Source: DASQDT01 sp036380435
GTDB lineage: Bacteria; Acidobacteriota; Blastocatellia; Pyrinomonadales; Pyrinomonadaceae
DNA length: 29,142 bases
Assembly: GCA_036380435.1 (NCBI GenBank)
Contig: DASVES010000226.1
Coordinates: 1-29,142, forward strand
Direction: 5' to 3'
Positions 17,650-26,307 of the stretch are shown in pieces; positions within the stretch are counted from its first letter, which is position 1, and each line of letters begins with the position of its first letter. The notes under the pieces were generated by a model. The model saw only the letters and a program-made list of their open reading frames with translations, was not told the DNA's origin and did no database searches. Both the position numbers and the translations under genes were made by a program.

Positions 17650-18429
17650 TCAGCCGAAGTATTTGTATCCCACGCGGAGGCCGCCGAGGAGTTGTGGCGG
17701 GAGCGTCGAGACAAGCACCCACGTCATCAGCGCGTGGGAGACGGCGAGCGCGGGGAGGTTCGGCGCGCGCTGGTAGACGGCGGCCCAGACGAGACCGCCG
17801 GCGAAGGTGACGGCCGTGAGAGCCGGGTTCGGGAAATGGGCCAGCGCGAAGACAGCCGATACGAGCACGACGCTGCGCGGCCCGCGGCCGCAGATGATTT
17901 GCGCGCGTCGGTTGATGAATGCCTGTAGGGCATACTGCTGCACCAGCGCCCACGCGAGGACGAACGTGGGCACGCCGACGAAGGCCCAGCCGCCGCGCCA
18001 CCTTGAAAAATCAATCGAGCCGGCAAGTGCGCCCGCGAGCAGAAGGAAGGTCGTCATCGCCAGTGTGGGCAGCGCCAGCAGACGCATCGCGCGTGGGAAA
18101 TTGTCGAAACGCCAGCCGAGGTCGCGCGCCGTCTCTTTGCGCACGCTTTTCGAGAGCAACATGAAGGTGAAGGCGAACAGGCCGACAGCGAAATTGACAA
18201 GACTTGAGCCGGAATCGGCGAGAGCGAGCACGACCCATTCGGCGATCAGGACGGAGAGCGTGACTGAGACTATCTCCCACGCGGCCAGCGCGCGGTCGTT
18301 CGCGGCAGCTTTGTCGGCGGACTCGCTCAGGTGAGTTTTACGGACGGCCGGGCGCGAAAGCGGCGGCGGGCTGAAGGTAGATTTATCCTCCAGCCCGCCG
18401 CCGCTTTCGCGCGCATGGTCGTCGGTCAT
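17650..18429 (-). CDS. CPBP-family (Rce1-like) intramembrane protein with altered catalytic motif
   Basis: Protein of 259 residues with a polar N-terminal tail (about 1-48) and six or more hydrophobic segments. The CPBP motifs are visible: motif 1 as VQQYALQAFINRR (Gln164-Gln165 where proteases have Glu-Glu, with the downstream Arg kept), motif 2 FALAHF (His198) and motif 3 SHALMTW (His232). Family members are membrane metal-independent or glutamate-dependent proteases, or scaffold proteins that have lost activity. The Glu to Gln change makes classical catalysis doubtful. ATG 18429 overlaps the stop of the upstream DUF11-like gene (ATGA), so the two are co-translated and may work together at the envelope. 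Confidence 0.82.
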   Translation of the reverse strand: MTDDHARESGGGLEDKSTFSPPPLSRPAVRKTHLSESADKAAANDRALAAWEIVSVTLSVLIAEWVVLALADSGSSLVNFAVGLFAFTFMLLSKSVRKETARDLGWRFDNFPRAMRLLALPTLAMTTFLLLAGALAGSIDFSRWRGGWAFVGVPTFVLAWALVQQYALQAFINRRAQIICGRGPRSVVLVSAVFALAHFPNPALTAVTFAGGLVWAAVYQRAPNLPALAVSHALMTWVLVSTLPPQLLGGLRVGYKYFG

Positions 18430-20786
18430 TGGCCCCGGTAGGTGTTGCCGTTGCCGTCCTGAAAGGTGAGCGAATGAGACGGCGAGAGCGTCCGGTCGGC
18501 CTCGATGTTCATCTTGATGCGGACGGCGATCTTGAGCACCGCCGTGTCGCCCGGCGAGAGTTCCGTGACGCGCCAGACGAAACGCTGTGCGCTGCCCGGA
18601 GCGTCCTGCGAGTTGAGCGAAGGCTCGGAGGAGATGAATTCAAGGGCGTCGGGCAATTGCTCCGTCAGGACGAGGTTCTTCGCAAGACCAGCGCCGTCGT
18701 TGACGAGCACGAGCCGATAGAAGATCGTGTCGCCCGGCTTCACGTCCGAGGTTGGAAGTTCGGGCCGCACGCGCACGCGCGGCGTGGCCACGGTGAGCAC
18801 CGTGCTCGCCTCGCTGGCCACGCGGCCGGCGGCGAGAGCGCGCGTGACGACGTTGTAGGCGTACTGCTGGCGGTCGGGCGTCGAGCGCGGGATGTCCACG
18901 CGCAGAAGTATCGGGTACTGCCCGCCGCGCGGCTCGATCTGCGCGGTCTGCGTCACCGAAGGCTCGCCCTCCTGGTGCAGGCCGTCGCCGTTCGTGTCGG
19001 CGTAGACGGTCGCGGTGGGCGCGCCGGGCGCCGTCACCCTGACCTCGAACGACTCGGGATAGTTGCCGGGGTTGCGGACGATGAACGGGAGATAGATGGT
19101 GTCGCCGGGCGTCGCCGTCAGCCCCGTCGTGACGGAGTCGATGCGCGCGCGCGCGACGCGGCCCACGGTGATGCTCGGCCCGTCGAAGTTCGCGGGGATG
19201 ATGAGACTCTGCGTCTTCATCGTGCCGCGTCCGACGGAGCGCGTGGCGGCAAGCGCCTCGGGGACGGCCTTGAGCGTGACGCTGATGTCGCGCCCCTGCC
19301 GCGAATCGACCTCGCCGAGATTCCAGATGGCCGTGCGCGAGGGGCGGTCGTAAACGAGCGGACTGGGATTGGCGCTGACTAATTCGAAGTCGGGGTTGAA
19401 AACGAAATCGACGCGGGCGCCGCGCGCGGGCGCGCTCCCCTGATTCTTCATCGTGATGTTCTGCGTGAAGGTCTCGCCGGGCATGACCGACTCCTGCGAG
19501 AGATCGGTTGTGGCGATGAGCGCGGCGGCGGCGACGGTCAGAGCGGCGTCGGCCACCTTGAAGACCTGATGGTCGGTCTGCGAGGCGGCGCGGACGAAGA
19601 AGCTCAGTTGCTTGTTGTCGGGCGCGGCGTCGGGGATACGCAGGTTAAGCAGCACGTCGTAGTTGGCCCCGCGCGGCAGCTTCGGCGTGACCATGATGGG
19701 CACTTCCGTACCCGCCCCTCCCTGCGCGGCGCTGAAGGTCGGCTGAAACTCCGCGGGCAGGTCGGTCTCGATGCTGAACTGGTCGTCCTTGTTGCCGGTG
19801 TTGGTCACGACGAGGGGCAACTGAACCGTCTGCCCCGGCGAAGCGGAGATGGCCGCGCGCCGCAACGCCAACACGAGGTTGGGAACCTGCCTGACGGTGA
19901 TGACGAAGCTCGACGACTGTGGCGAGGAGGAGTCGGCCGGCGCCGTCGATGTTCTCAAAGTGGCCGCGGGGTCGCTCGTCTCGGGAACGCGCGCCGGCTC
20001 GACGGACGGCGCGGTGACGGGCGGCGGAGTGGTGTTCACCCTCGCGACTTCCCGAGTGTCGCGACGTCTTGACGGCGTCGGGGTCGGCGTCGCCCTCGGC
20101 GTCGGTTGCACGGCGGCGGCGGCGGTGTCGGCCGGAATGTTCGATCCCCTGCGCGTGCCGGCGCGGCGCGAGCGCTCGCTGGTTCCCTCGCTCCGGGGAA
20201 CGAGTCTGGGCGTTCTGGTGTCGGTGACAGCCGTCGTCCCCGGCGTGCTCGGCTGGGAGACGGCAGCGGCCTCTCTCGCGGCCGGGCGCTCGGGTGTGGG
20301 CGTGGCCGCAGCGGCCACTGCCGGCAGCGGCGTCGAATCGATGCGCGGGCGTGTCGCCGGCGCGCCGGGCTGTGTGACGGGCGGACGACGCGCAATCTCC
20401 TCGCGGGCCGTCTTCAACTCGCTCTCGTAGATGTCCACGAACGGGGTCTCGCGGATGGTGCGGAGGCGCTGGCCCACCTGCTCGGCATCCTGGATGCGCC
20501 CCGTCTGCATGTAGGAGCGTCCGAGCCAGAGCAGCGTCAGATCGGAGATGACGCTGTTCGGGTAGGTCTTCAGGAAATCTCTGAGGACAGAGATGGCCTG
20601 CTCGTAGTTGCCCTGAATGAAAAGGTTCTGCCCCCTTGTGAACATACTCTGCTCGGCGTCGCTCGGCCCGTCGTCCTGCGCGCCGGCGGCCGTCCCGGCG
20701 GCGGCGCGCACGCCCGCGACGTTGGCGAAGGGGGCGAAGACGAGCAGCGCCGCGAGCGCCGCGGCGCTGATTTTATTCCTTTTCAT
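18426..20786 (-). CDS. Exported TPR and DUF11/CARDB-type repeat protein
   Basis: Protein of 786 residues. Residues 1 to about 30 form a signal peptide. Residues about 45-120 contain TPR-like helices (LFIQGNYEQAISVLRDF; LWLGRSYMQTGRIQDAEQV) of the YbgF/tol-pal type. Residues about 125-300 are a low-complexity Pro/Thr/Ala/Arg linker, probably disordered. From about 310 a series of immunoglobulin-like repeats follows, each with a PG-T or PGDT turn and an N-G-N/P-type strand (VTNTGNKDDQF, MKNQGSAPARGA, VRNPGNYPESF, LVNDGAGLAKN). The last is a classical DUF11 unit. EF-hand-like DTNGDGLHQEGE occurs near 610. The role is likely structural at the cell envelope. ATG 20786 or the adjacent TTG 20789 may start it; GGAGG lies 9-12 bases upstream. 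Confidence 0.8.
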   Translation of the reverse strand: MKRNKISAAALAALLVFAPFANVAGVRAAAGTAAGAQDDGPSDAEQSMFTRGQNLFIQGNYEQAISVLRDFLKTYPNSVISDLTLLWLGRSYMQTGRIQDAEQVGQRLRTIRETPFVDIYESELKTAREEIARRPPVTQPGAPATRPRIDSTPLPAVAAAATPTPERPAAREAAAVSQPSTPGTTAVTDTRTPRLVPRSEGTSERSRRAGTRRGSNIPADTAAAAVQPTPRATPTPTPSRRRDTREVARVNTTPPPVTAPSVEPARVPETSDPAATLRTSTAPADSSSPQSSSFVITVRQVPNLVLALRRAAISASPGQTVQLPLVVTNTGNKDDQFSIETDLPAEFQPTFSAAQGGAGTEVPIMVTPKLPRGANYDVLLNLRIPDAAPDNKQLSFFVRAASQTDHQVFKVADAALTVAAAALIATTDLSQESVMPGETFTQNITMKNQGSAPARGARVDFVFNPDFELVSANPSPLVYDRPSRTAIWNLGEVDSRQGRDISVTLKAVPEALAATRSVGRGTMKTQSLIIPANFDGPSITVGRVARARIDSVTTGLTATPGDTIYLPFIVRNPGNYPESFEVRVTAPGAPTATVYADTNGDGLHQEGEPSVTQTAQIEPRGGQYPILLRVDIPRSTPDRQQYAYNVVTRALAAGRVASEASTVLTVATPRVRVRPELPTSDVKPGDTIFYRLVLVNDGAGLAKNLVLTEQLPDALEFISSEPSLNSQDAPGSAQRFVWRVTELSPGDTAVLKIAVRIKMNIEADRTLSPSHSLTFQDGNGNTYRGQ

Positions 20787-20898
20787 CAAGATTGTGATCC
20801 TCCGGCAGGTAGGTGCGAGTTGATAATGCTGTACTGGAAATTTTCGCGACGGTTCGGGGAGTCGCGCGGCGAAATCTGTTTGCGAACCGGCCAGCGCG

Positions 20899-20928
20899 AT
20901 AATACATCCACACTTCGGCGACGGGCAA
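20899..20928 (-). promoter_or_regulatory. Possible sigma-70 promoter for the DUF11-like gene
   Basis: Minus-strand TTGCCC (20928-20923), an 18-base spacer and TATTAT (20904-20899) lie about 110 bases before the gene, in the 183-base gap between it and the polysaccharide export gene. The -35 is only a partial match. Confidence 0.4.
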
Positions 20929-20969
20929 GGTGCTTGTTCACGGGGCGCCCCTCGCCACGGCCGGTGCTG

Positions 20970-22226
20970 CTAATTCTTCTTCTTCCCCGCCGCCTCGACC
21001 TCGATGCGGTCGCCCGGCTGGAGAGCGGGGTCGGGGATTTTTCCTTCCTGTATGAGGCGCAGGTCGTAGGTGGCCGGAACGAGTCGTCCATCGGCGCTCT
21101 GTCGGGAGACCCTGACAGCGCCGGAGGACGTGCGCGTGACGCCGCCCGAGGCGAGCAGCGCCTGTGTGAGTGTCATGTCGGGGTGGTAGTTCTTCTGGCC
21201 CGGCGCGCTGATCTCGCCGCCGATGTAGAAGAACTCCTGCGGGCGGGCGACGAGGTTGACGACATCGCTCGGGTGGATGAGCGTGTTGAGGCCCTGCGTG
21301 TCCGAGAGGTCGAGGGTCTTGCTCTGTCCCGTCGAGTGCGACATGACGAGCGCGCGGCCGGCCTCCGGCTTCGGCTGCGCCTCGGCGATGAGGACGTAGA
21401 GCGGGATGGCCTCCCGCCGCAAAATCTTCACGCCGGGGTCGTAGACTAATCCGCTGACGAGCACGGTGTGGCTCCCGTACTCGCGGACACTGACGTAGAC
21501 CTGCGGCTTGTCGTAGACGGCGCGGCGGCGCAGCTCCGCGGCGACTCTCACGCCCACCTCATCGGTCGTCATGCCGGCGACGTTGAAGGGGTCGCCCGCC
21601 AGCGGGTAGTCGATGAGTCCGCCGGCCAGCACGGCGAAGAGTGTCGATTCGCGCGGCCCCACGTTCTGAAGGCGGATGTCGAGCACATCGCCGACGCCGA
21701 CGCGGTAGATGGATGTGGGCGCGGGGGCGTGCGGCGGCGCGGCGGCGTTGATGTTGGAGAAGGAGGCTGAGCCGGGGGCCGCTGAGGTAGCGCCGGCGGG
21801 AGAAGCCGTGCCGCCGGCCGCGGGCGAACCCTTGTCGGGGGCGGGCGTGACCTTCGGAGAGTTGACGGGAGGAGTCGTGCGTTCGGACGTGGCGCCGGTC
21901 GCGTCGCTCGTCATCTGCGGCGCCGCGGTTGCGGCCGCGGGGTTCGGAGTCGCGTTGCTGGCGCGTTCGGTCGCAGACTTCCCGGCGTCGCCGGTCTTGG
22001 AATTTTTGGCGTTCTTCTTGGGGTCGATTTTAGCGGAGTTGCCGGACTTGTCAGTGGCGCGCTCGTCGTCCTTCTTCGCCACCGCGGAGTCGTTGGGGGC
22101 CGACTCGTCAGCGGCGGGGCCGACGCGCACGCTCGGCGTCTGGGGCCGTGCCGCCGAGACGTCGGCCGCGAAGGCGGCGATGATGACGCCGAGCAGAACT
22201 TTTTTCAAGTGGCACTCAATTTCCAT
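20970..22226 (-). CDS. Polysaccharide export protein (Wza-like, Poly_export/SLBB)
   Basis: Protein of 418 residues. Residues 1-25 are a signal peptide with no lipobox cysteine. Residues about 35-170 are a Lys/Ala/Ser/Pro/Thr-rich disordered spacer. Residues about 172-255 are the Poly_export domain (YRVGVGDVLDIRLQNVG; VYVSVREYGSHTVLVSG). Two SLBB-like units follow at about 250-330 and 333-415 (FYIGGEISAPGQKNYHPDMT; ALLASGGVT; LQPGDRIEVEA). Such proteins form the periplasmic/outer-membrane channel of exopolysaccharide export. No co-polymerase (Wzc) or glycosyltransferase adjoins it, so this is an orphan export gene here. ATG 22226 starts it; the TTG at 22208, which gives a shorter LKKVLLGV start, is an alternative. 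The frame stays open further upstream but without domain content. Confidence 0.87.
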   Translation of the reverse strand: MEIECHLKKVLLGVIIAAFAADVSAARPQTPSVRVGPAADESAPNDSAVAKKDDERATDKSGNSAKIDPKKNAKNSKTGDAGKSATERASNATPNPAAATAAPQMTSDATGATSERTTPPVNSPKVTPAPDKGSPAAGGTASPAGATSAAPGSASFSNINAAAPPHAPAPTSIYRVGVGDVLDIRLQNVGPRESTLFAVLAGGLIDYPLAGDPFNVAGMTTDEVGVRVAAELRRRAVYDKPQVYVSVREYGSHTVLVSGLVYDPGVKILRREAIPLYVLIAEAQPKPEAGRALVMSHSTGQSKTLDLSDTQGLNTLIHPSDVVNLVARPQEFFYIGGEISAPGQKNYHPDMTLTQALLASGGVTRTSSGAVRVSRQSADGRLVPATYDLRLIQEGKIPDPALQPGDRIEVEAAGKKKN

Positions 22227-22482
22227 ACTCGCTGAAGCGACCCGGCTTCGCAGGGCATTTGCGGCCGGTCGGTCTCCCTCCGCAGGCTCAAATCTTCCGA
22301 CTCGTGGGAGGCACGGGCAACGCGCCGCCCACGGTTGATTCAAATGTCTAAAAGTCCGTATTTTGTAGAAACATCGGCGCGCAAAAGGATAGGACAGTTG
22401 GCGCGGCCCGGAGTGTCGGAGTGCGAGGCCGGGAGACGTGTTGGAGGGCTTACGGCCGTTCGCACCTCCACCGACTTTGATT

Positions 22483-24336
22483 CTACATCCCGGATTTCGA
22501 TGGTGGCAAGGTTTCCGGCGGAAAAAGGTTCGGCCAAAGCTCGCCCAGACGCACGCGCACGACCTCCTCCGCATCGTCCGCCGTCTCACACTCCTCGCAC
22601 TCCTTCGCGACGCCCGCGGCCCTTTCGGCCTCCACCCCGGCCAGTGCGCGCCGCACACGCGGAATCGACGACGGCGTCATGCTCAACTGGCGCGCGCCGA
22701 GGCCCACGAGGACGACGGCGTAGGCCGGCGTCGCCGCCATCTCCCCGCAGATAACCGCCGGGATGGCCGCCCCCTCGGCCGCGCGCAGCGTGCGCCGGAT
22801 GCTCTGAAGGACGGCCGGGTGGAGCGAGCGGAACCATTCGGCAACCTCGTCGTTGCCGCGGTCAACGGCGAGCAGGTACTGCACGAGATCGTTCGTCCCC
22901 AGGCTGAAGAAATCCACCTCGCGCGCGAGACTCTCCGCGACCAGCACGGCCGACGGCACCTCGATCATCGCCCCCACGCGCACCTTACCGGCCTCGCAGC
23001 CTTCACGCGCGAGTCGCGCGCCCTCCTCTTCGATGACGGCGCGCGCGCGGCGAACGTCCGTCACGTCGGAGATCATCGGGAGCACGAGATCGAGCGGGCC
23101 GCGCGCGGCGGCGCGGAGCACGGCGCGCGCCTGCGTGCGTAGCACGTCGAGGTTGCGGAGGCTGTAGCGGATGGCCCGCAGACCGAGCGCGGGGTTGTGC
23201 TCGCCGGAGCCGTCGAAGTCGGCGGAGAGCTTCTCGCCGCCGAGGTCGAAGAGGCGGACGCACGCGCCGTCGGCTCCGCCAAGTTCGGCGACCTCGAGGT
23301 AGGCGCGATACTGCTCCTCCTCGCCGGGCGGCGCGCCGCGCTGCGTCATCAGGAACTCCGACCTGTACAGCCCGACGCCCCTCGCCCCGTATCGACTCAC
23401 ACCCTCGAACTCGGCCGGCAGCTCCACGTTCGCGCGCAGGATGATGTCCACACCGTCGAGCGTCAGCAGCGGCTCGCCCCGCCCGCCGTTGCCACCGGCC
23501 GCGGCAACGCCCCCACGCGTCGCAGGCTCGGCCGACTCGTCCGTGCGGTATCGCCCCGAGGTCACGCCGGAAGGGTGGAGCACGACTTCGCCCTTGCGCG
23601 CGTCTACCACGATTTCGTCGCCGGTGCGCGCGCGGCGGTAGAGATCGCGCAGGCCGACGATGGCCGGGATGCCCATGCCGCGCGCGATGATCGCCGTGTG
23701 GGAAGTCCAGCCGCCGCCGTCGGTGGCGATGGCCCGCACGCGCTCGAAGTCCAGCTCGGCGGCCGCCGACGGCAGCAACTCCTCGGCGACGATGACCGCG
23801 TCCTCCATGACGCGCCGCGCCGGCATGCTCTCCCCGCTCAGGGCGACGAGCAGCCGGCGCGTCACGTCCTCGATGTCCGAGCTGCGCTCGCGCAGGTAGT
23901 CGTCCTTGATCTCGGCGTAGACGGCCAGCAGCCGGTCGGTGACGACCTTGACGGCCCACTCCGCGTTGACCCGCCCGCCGCGGATGTGTTCCTCGATCTC
24001 TTCGAGGAGCCGTCGATCTTCGAGCATCAGCAGGTGCGCGTCGAAGATGTAAGCATGGCCCTCGCCCAGCGCCTTCTCGGCGCGTCTCTTAACCACCTGA
24101 AGTTGTCGGCGCGCGAGCCTGACGGCGGCGCGGAAGCGACGCGCCTCGCGCGCAACCTCCGTCTCTTCGAGTGACGCCTTGTAGACGTGCTCGCGCGCGC
24201 CGCTGTGGATACGCAGCACGCGCCCCGCCCCGACGCCATCCGAGACGGCGACGCCGCGCAGACGCTCCTCAGCCCTCTCCTTCCTCTCCCTGCGGCTCAA
24301 CTCTTCGGCCTTCCCTACAGCGCCCGCGCGACTCAC
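22483..24336 (-). CDS. ptsI: PTS enzyme I (phosphoenolpyruvate-protein phosphotransferase)
   Basis: Protein of 617 residues. The first 25 residues are a charged extension beyond the usual start (LRGVAVSDGVGAGRVL). The phosphohistidine loop GGWTSHTAIIARGMGIPAIVGL gives His213. The PEP-binding barrel follows: GLYRSEFLM (about 325), GAMIEVPSA (about 460), FFSLGTNDLVQY (about 480) and the catalytic ICGEMA (Cys530). The enzyme takes phosphate from PEP and passes it to HPr. GTG 24336 overlaps the ptsH stop (GTGA), so EI and HPr are co-translated. The end of the gene is followed by a 256-base gap before the export gene. Confidence 0.96.
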   Translation of the reverse strand: MSRAGAVGKAEELSRRERKERAEERLRGVAVSDGVGAGRVLRIHSGAREHVYKASLEETEVAREARRFRAAVRLARRQLQVVKRRAEKALGEGHAYIFDAHLLMLEDRRLLEEIEEHIRGGRVNAEWAVKVVTDRLLAVYAEIKDDYLRERSSDIEDVTRRLLVALSGESMPARRVMEDAVIVAEELLPSAAAELDFERVRAIATDGGGWTSHTAIIARGMGIPAIVGLRDLYRRARTGDEIVVDARKGEVVLHPSGVTSGRYRTDESAEPATRGGVAAAGGNGGRGEPLLTLDGVDIILRANVELPAEFEGVSRYGARGVGLYRSEFLMTQRGAPPGEEEQYRAYLEVAELGGADGACVRLFDLGGEKLSADFDGSGEHNPALGLRAIRYSLRNLDVLRTQARAVLRAAARGPLDLVLPMISDVTDVRRARAVIEEEGARLAREGCEAGKVRVGAMIEVPSAVLVAESLAREVDFFSLGTNDLVQYLLAVDRGNDEVAEWFRSLHPAVLQSIRRTLRAAEGAAIPAVICGEMAATPAYAVVLVGLGARQLSMTPSSIPRVRRALAGVEAERAAGVAKECEECETADDAEEVVRVRLGELWPNLFPPETLPPSKSGM

Positions 24337-24626
24337 GCCGGGCGCGGCTCCTCCTCAGTCTCACCGAAGCCGTCCGCGATTAAAGCGCAGACGGCTTCGA
24401 CCGCTTCCTGCTCGTCGTCGCCCTCGGCGCTCACGCGCAATTCAGTTCCGCGCGAGGCGGCCAGCATCAGCACGCTCAGTATGGACTTGGCGTCGGCCGA
24501 GGCGCTGCGGTCGGCGCGCTCGACCCGAATCCGACAGCGGAAGGTACACGCCGTCCGCACGAGCCGGGCCGCGGCGCGCGCGTGTAGCCCCAGGCGATTG
24601 ACGACGCGGACGCTGCACTCGACCAA
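24333..24626 (-). CDS. ptsH: Phosphocarrier protein HPr
   Basis: Protein of 97 residues, slightly longer than usual because of an acidic tail (GETEEEPRPA). His15 in NRLGLHARAA is the site phosphorylated by EI. DAKSILSVLML gives Ser48, equivalent to the regulatory Ser46 phosphorylated by HPr kinase. Both sites are therefore kept, consistent with an hprK gene in the same run. The start is TTG 24626, preceded by AGGGGTG at short spacing; it puts the histidine exactly at residue 15. The gene follows EIIA after a 3-base gap and overlaps ptsI. Confidence 0.95.
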   Translation of the reverse strand: MVECSVRVVNRLGLHARAAARLVRTACTFRCRIRVERADRSASADAKSILSVLMLAASRGTELRVSAEGDDEQEAVEAVCALIADGFGETEEEPRPA

Positions 24627-24629
24627 GCG

Positions 24630-25091
24630 TCACCCCTTTTTGGCGCCGGCCAAAAGCTCGCCCGCGAGATAGATGCCCTCGCGGCCCTGATCGCGCACGC
24701 GGCGGGCCACGTCGGCCAGCGACTCATCGCCCGACTGCGACGCGAGCTTGATGACCATCGGCAGGTTGACGCCCGTGACGACCTCGGCCTCGCCCTCCTT
24801 GAGAAACATAGAGGCGATGTTCGTCGGCGTCCCGCCGAAGAGGTCGGTGAGCAGGAGTACGCCGCGTCCTTCGGAGACGCGCGTCACGGCGCGTTCGATC
24901 TCGTCGCTGGCGGCGTCCACGTCGTCGTGCCAGCCGATGGAGACGGCCGCGACGTGACTGATCGTCCCGATGATCGTCTCGGCGGCCGTCAGCAGCTCGC
25001 TCCCCAAACGCCCGTGCGTCACCAACACGCCGGCCACGCGGCCCGGCGGCGCGGCGCGCTCGCCCTCTCTCTTCTCACTGTTGTCGCTCAT
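24630..25091 (-). CDS. PTS mannose-family EIIA domain protein
   Basis: Protein of 153 residues. After a polar tail of about 17 residues, RVAGVLVTHGRLGSELLTAAE contains the phospho-acceptor His26. GVLLLTDLFGGTPTNIA and TGVNLPMVIKLA are typical of the mannose-family EIIA fold. It should accept phosphate from HPr. No EIIB, EIIC or EIID is in the window, so a regulatory role is more likely than sugar uptake. ATG 25091 is chosen over GTG 25118 because CGGAGTG lies just before it and the extra nine residues have no homology. It follows a 256-base gap with repeats after rapZ. Confidence 0.9.
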   Translation of the reverse strand: MSDNSEKREGERAAPPGRVAGVLVTHGRLGSELLTAAETIIGTISHVAAVSIGWHDDVDAASDEIERAVTRVSEGRGVLLLTDLFGGTPTNIASMFLKEGEAEVVTGVNLPMVIKLASQSGDESLADVARRVRDQGREGIYLAGELLAGAKKG

Positions 25092-25125
25092 CGATTCACT
25101 CCGCAGGCCGCCGGTCACGACCGTG

Positions 25126-25326
25126 GGGGCAGGACAAGTTCGCGGCCCGCTTACTTTGGGAACAATTCAAACATGGATGGACAGGATGTTCAGGATGAAG
25201 AAAGAGCTGATTTGAGATTTCAGATTGGAGATTTCAGATTTAAATTCTTCATGTCCTGCCCATCCTGTCCATCCATGTTAATTCTTTTTTCGCTGGAACG
25301 GGCCGCGGACAAGTCCGCGGCCCCTA
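25126..25326. repeat. Composite intergenic repeat between rapZ and the EIIA gene
   Basis: Three layers are visible. First, an 18-base perfect inverted repeat at 25171-25188 and 25261-25278 (ATGGATGGACAGGATG core), extended imperfectly inward by about 15 bases. Second, inside the loop, a tandem AGATTTCAGATT-type duplication (about 25215-25240). Third, flanking copies of GGACAAGT-CGCGGCCC near 25132-25149 and 25310-25326, the right one being part of an 11-bp-stem palindrome. No coding potential is seen. Confidence 0.8.
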
Positions 25327-25347
25327 CAGGGTTGCGACCCGCTTTGA

Positions 25348-26307
25348 CTACTGCTGCCGCTTCGCCTTCCGGGTCTTTTTCACGTCGCGGTGCGTGGCGG
25401 CCGCGGCGAAGCCGGCGCGGCGCAGACGCCGGGCGAGCGCGTTGGCAATCATCACGGAGCGGTGGCGTCCGCCCGTGCAGCCGACGCCCACGGTCACATA
25501 CGACTTGCCCTCGCGCCGGTAGAGCGGCAGGAGGTAGTCGAGCAGGTCGCCGAAGCGACGGAGCGTCTCGCCCACTTCCTCGCTCGCGTTCAAATAACTG
25601 ACGACCTCGCCGCTGTGGCCGGAGAGGTGCCGCAACTCCGGGACGAAATGCGGGTTCGGGAGGTGGCGCACGTCCACGAGCAAGTCCAGCTCGCGGGGCG
25701 CGCCGTACTTGTGGCCGAAGCTCAAGACCTGAACGCGCATCGGCGTGCCCTCGGCGTCGGGGCTGAAGCGTTCGACGAGGAGGCGGCGCAGGCTGTGGAC
25801 GGTGTGCTCGGAAGTGTCGATGACGTGGTCGGCGAGGCCCCGTATCTCGTCCATCGCCTGCCGCTCGCTGCGAATCGAAGAGGCGAGGCCGTCGCCCGTG
25901 TCGAACGGGTGTGGGCGGCGCGTCTCGCTGAAGCGGCGGTGGAGCGCGTCGTCCGAGGCTTCGAGGAAGATGACGAAGACCTTTAGCCCACTCCGGCGCA
26001 GCGCCGCGAGGCGGCCGGGGAACTCACTGAGAAACTGCCCTTCGCGGATGTTGATGGCGAGCGCGGCGCGGCCGATGTGCGGGCGCTCTTCGTCGTCTTC
26101 CTGAACGAGCCGGGCGAAAGTCGGCAGGAGCGTGAGCGGCAGGTTGTCCACGCAGAAGTAGCCGAGGTCTTCAAAGGCGTTCGTGGCCGAAGACATCCCC
26201 GAGCCGCTGAGGCCGGTGATGATGACGATGTCGGGCGCGCCGTCCCCGGCGCCGTTGTTCACAGCCCCACCGCCCCCGGCCTTCCGCTTTCTTCTTTTCT
26301 CTGTCAT
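25348..26307 (-). CDS. rapZ: RapZ-family nucleotide-binding protein (RNase adapter homologue)
   Basis: Protein of 319 residues with a basic N-terminal tail of about 25 residues. The N-terminal P-loop region reads IITGLSGSGMSSA: the invariant Lys of the Walker A motif is replaced by Met38. FEDLGYFCVDNLP follows as usual. The C-terminal domain keeps the family signatures LSFGHKYGAP, DVRHLPNPHF, VGVGCTGGRHRSV and THRDVKK. In E. coli RapZ binds small RNAs and guides RNase E; in other bacteria the homologues have nucleotide- or envelope-related roles. ATG 26307 overlaps the hprK stop as TGATG; TTG 26310 is also possible. It is coupled to hprK. Confidence 0.94.
   Translation of the reverse strand: MTEKRRKRKAGGGGAVNNGAGDGAPDIVIITGLSGSGMSSATNAFEDLGYFCVDNLPLTLLPTFARLVQEDDEERPHIGRAALAINIREGQFLSEFPGRLAALRRSGLKVFVIFLEASDDALHRRFSETRRPHPFDTGDGLASSIRSERQAMDEIRGLADHVIDTSEHTVHSLRRLLVERFSPDAEGTPMRVQVLSFGHKYGAPRELDLLVDVRHLPNPHFVPELRHLSGHSGEVVSYLNASEEVGETLRRFGDLLDYLLPLYRREGKSYVTVGVGCTGGRHRSVMIANALARRLRRAGFAAAATHRDVKKTRKAKRQQ

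Noticed and set aside
17255..17776. Open frames on both strands over 17043-17533
   Set aside because: This stretch is RNase P RNA; the frames have no protein-like features.
20106..21449. 447-codon plus-strand open frame
   Set aside because: Antisense to the DUF11-like and polysaccharide export genes; low-complexity Arg/Gly/Ala translation.
22340..22537. 65-codon minus-strand frame after ptsI
   Set aside because: Overlaps the ptsI end in another frame, with no motifs or ribosome site.
23197..24174. 325-codon plus-strand open frame
   Set aside because: Antisense to ptsI, which has all its catalytic motifs in the minus frame.
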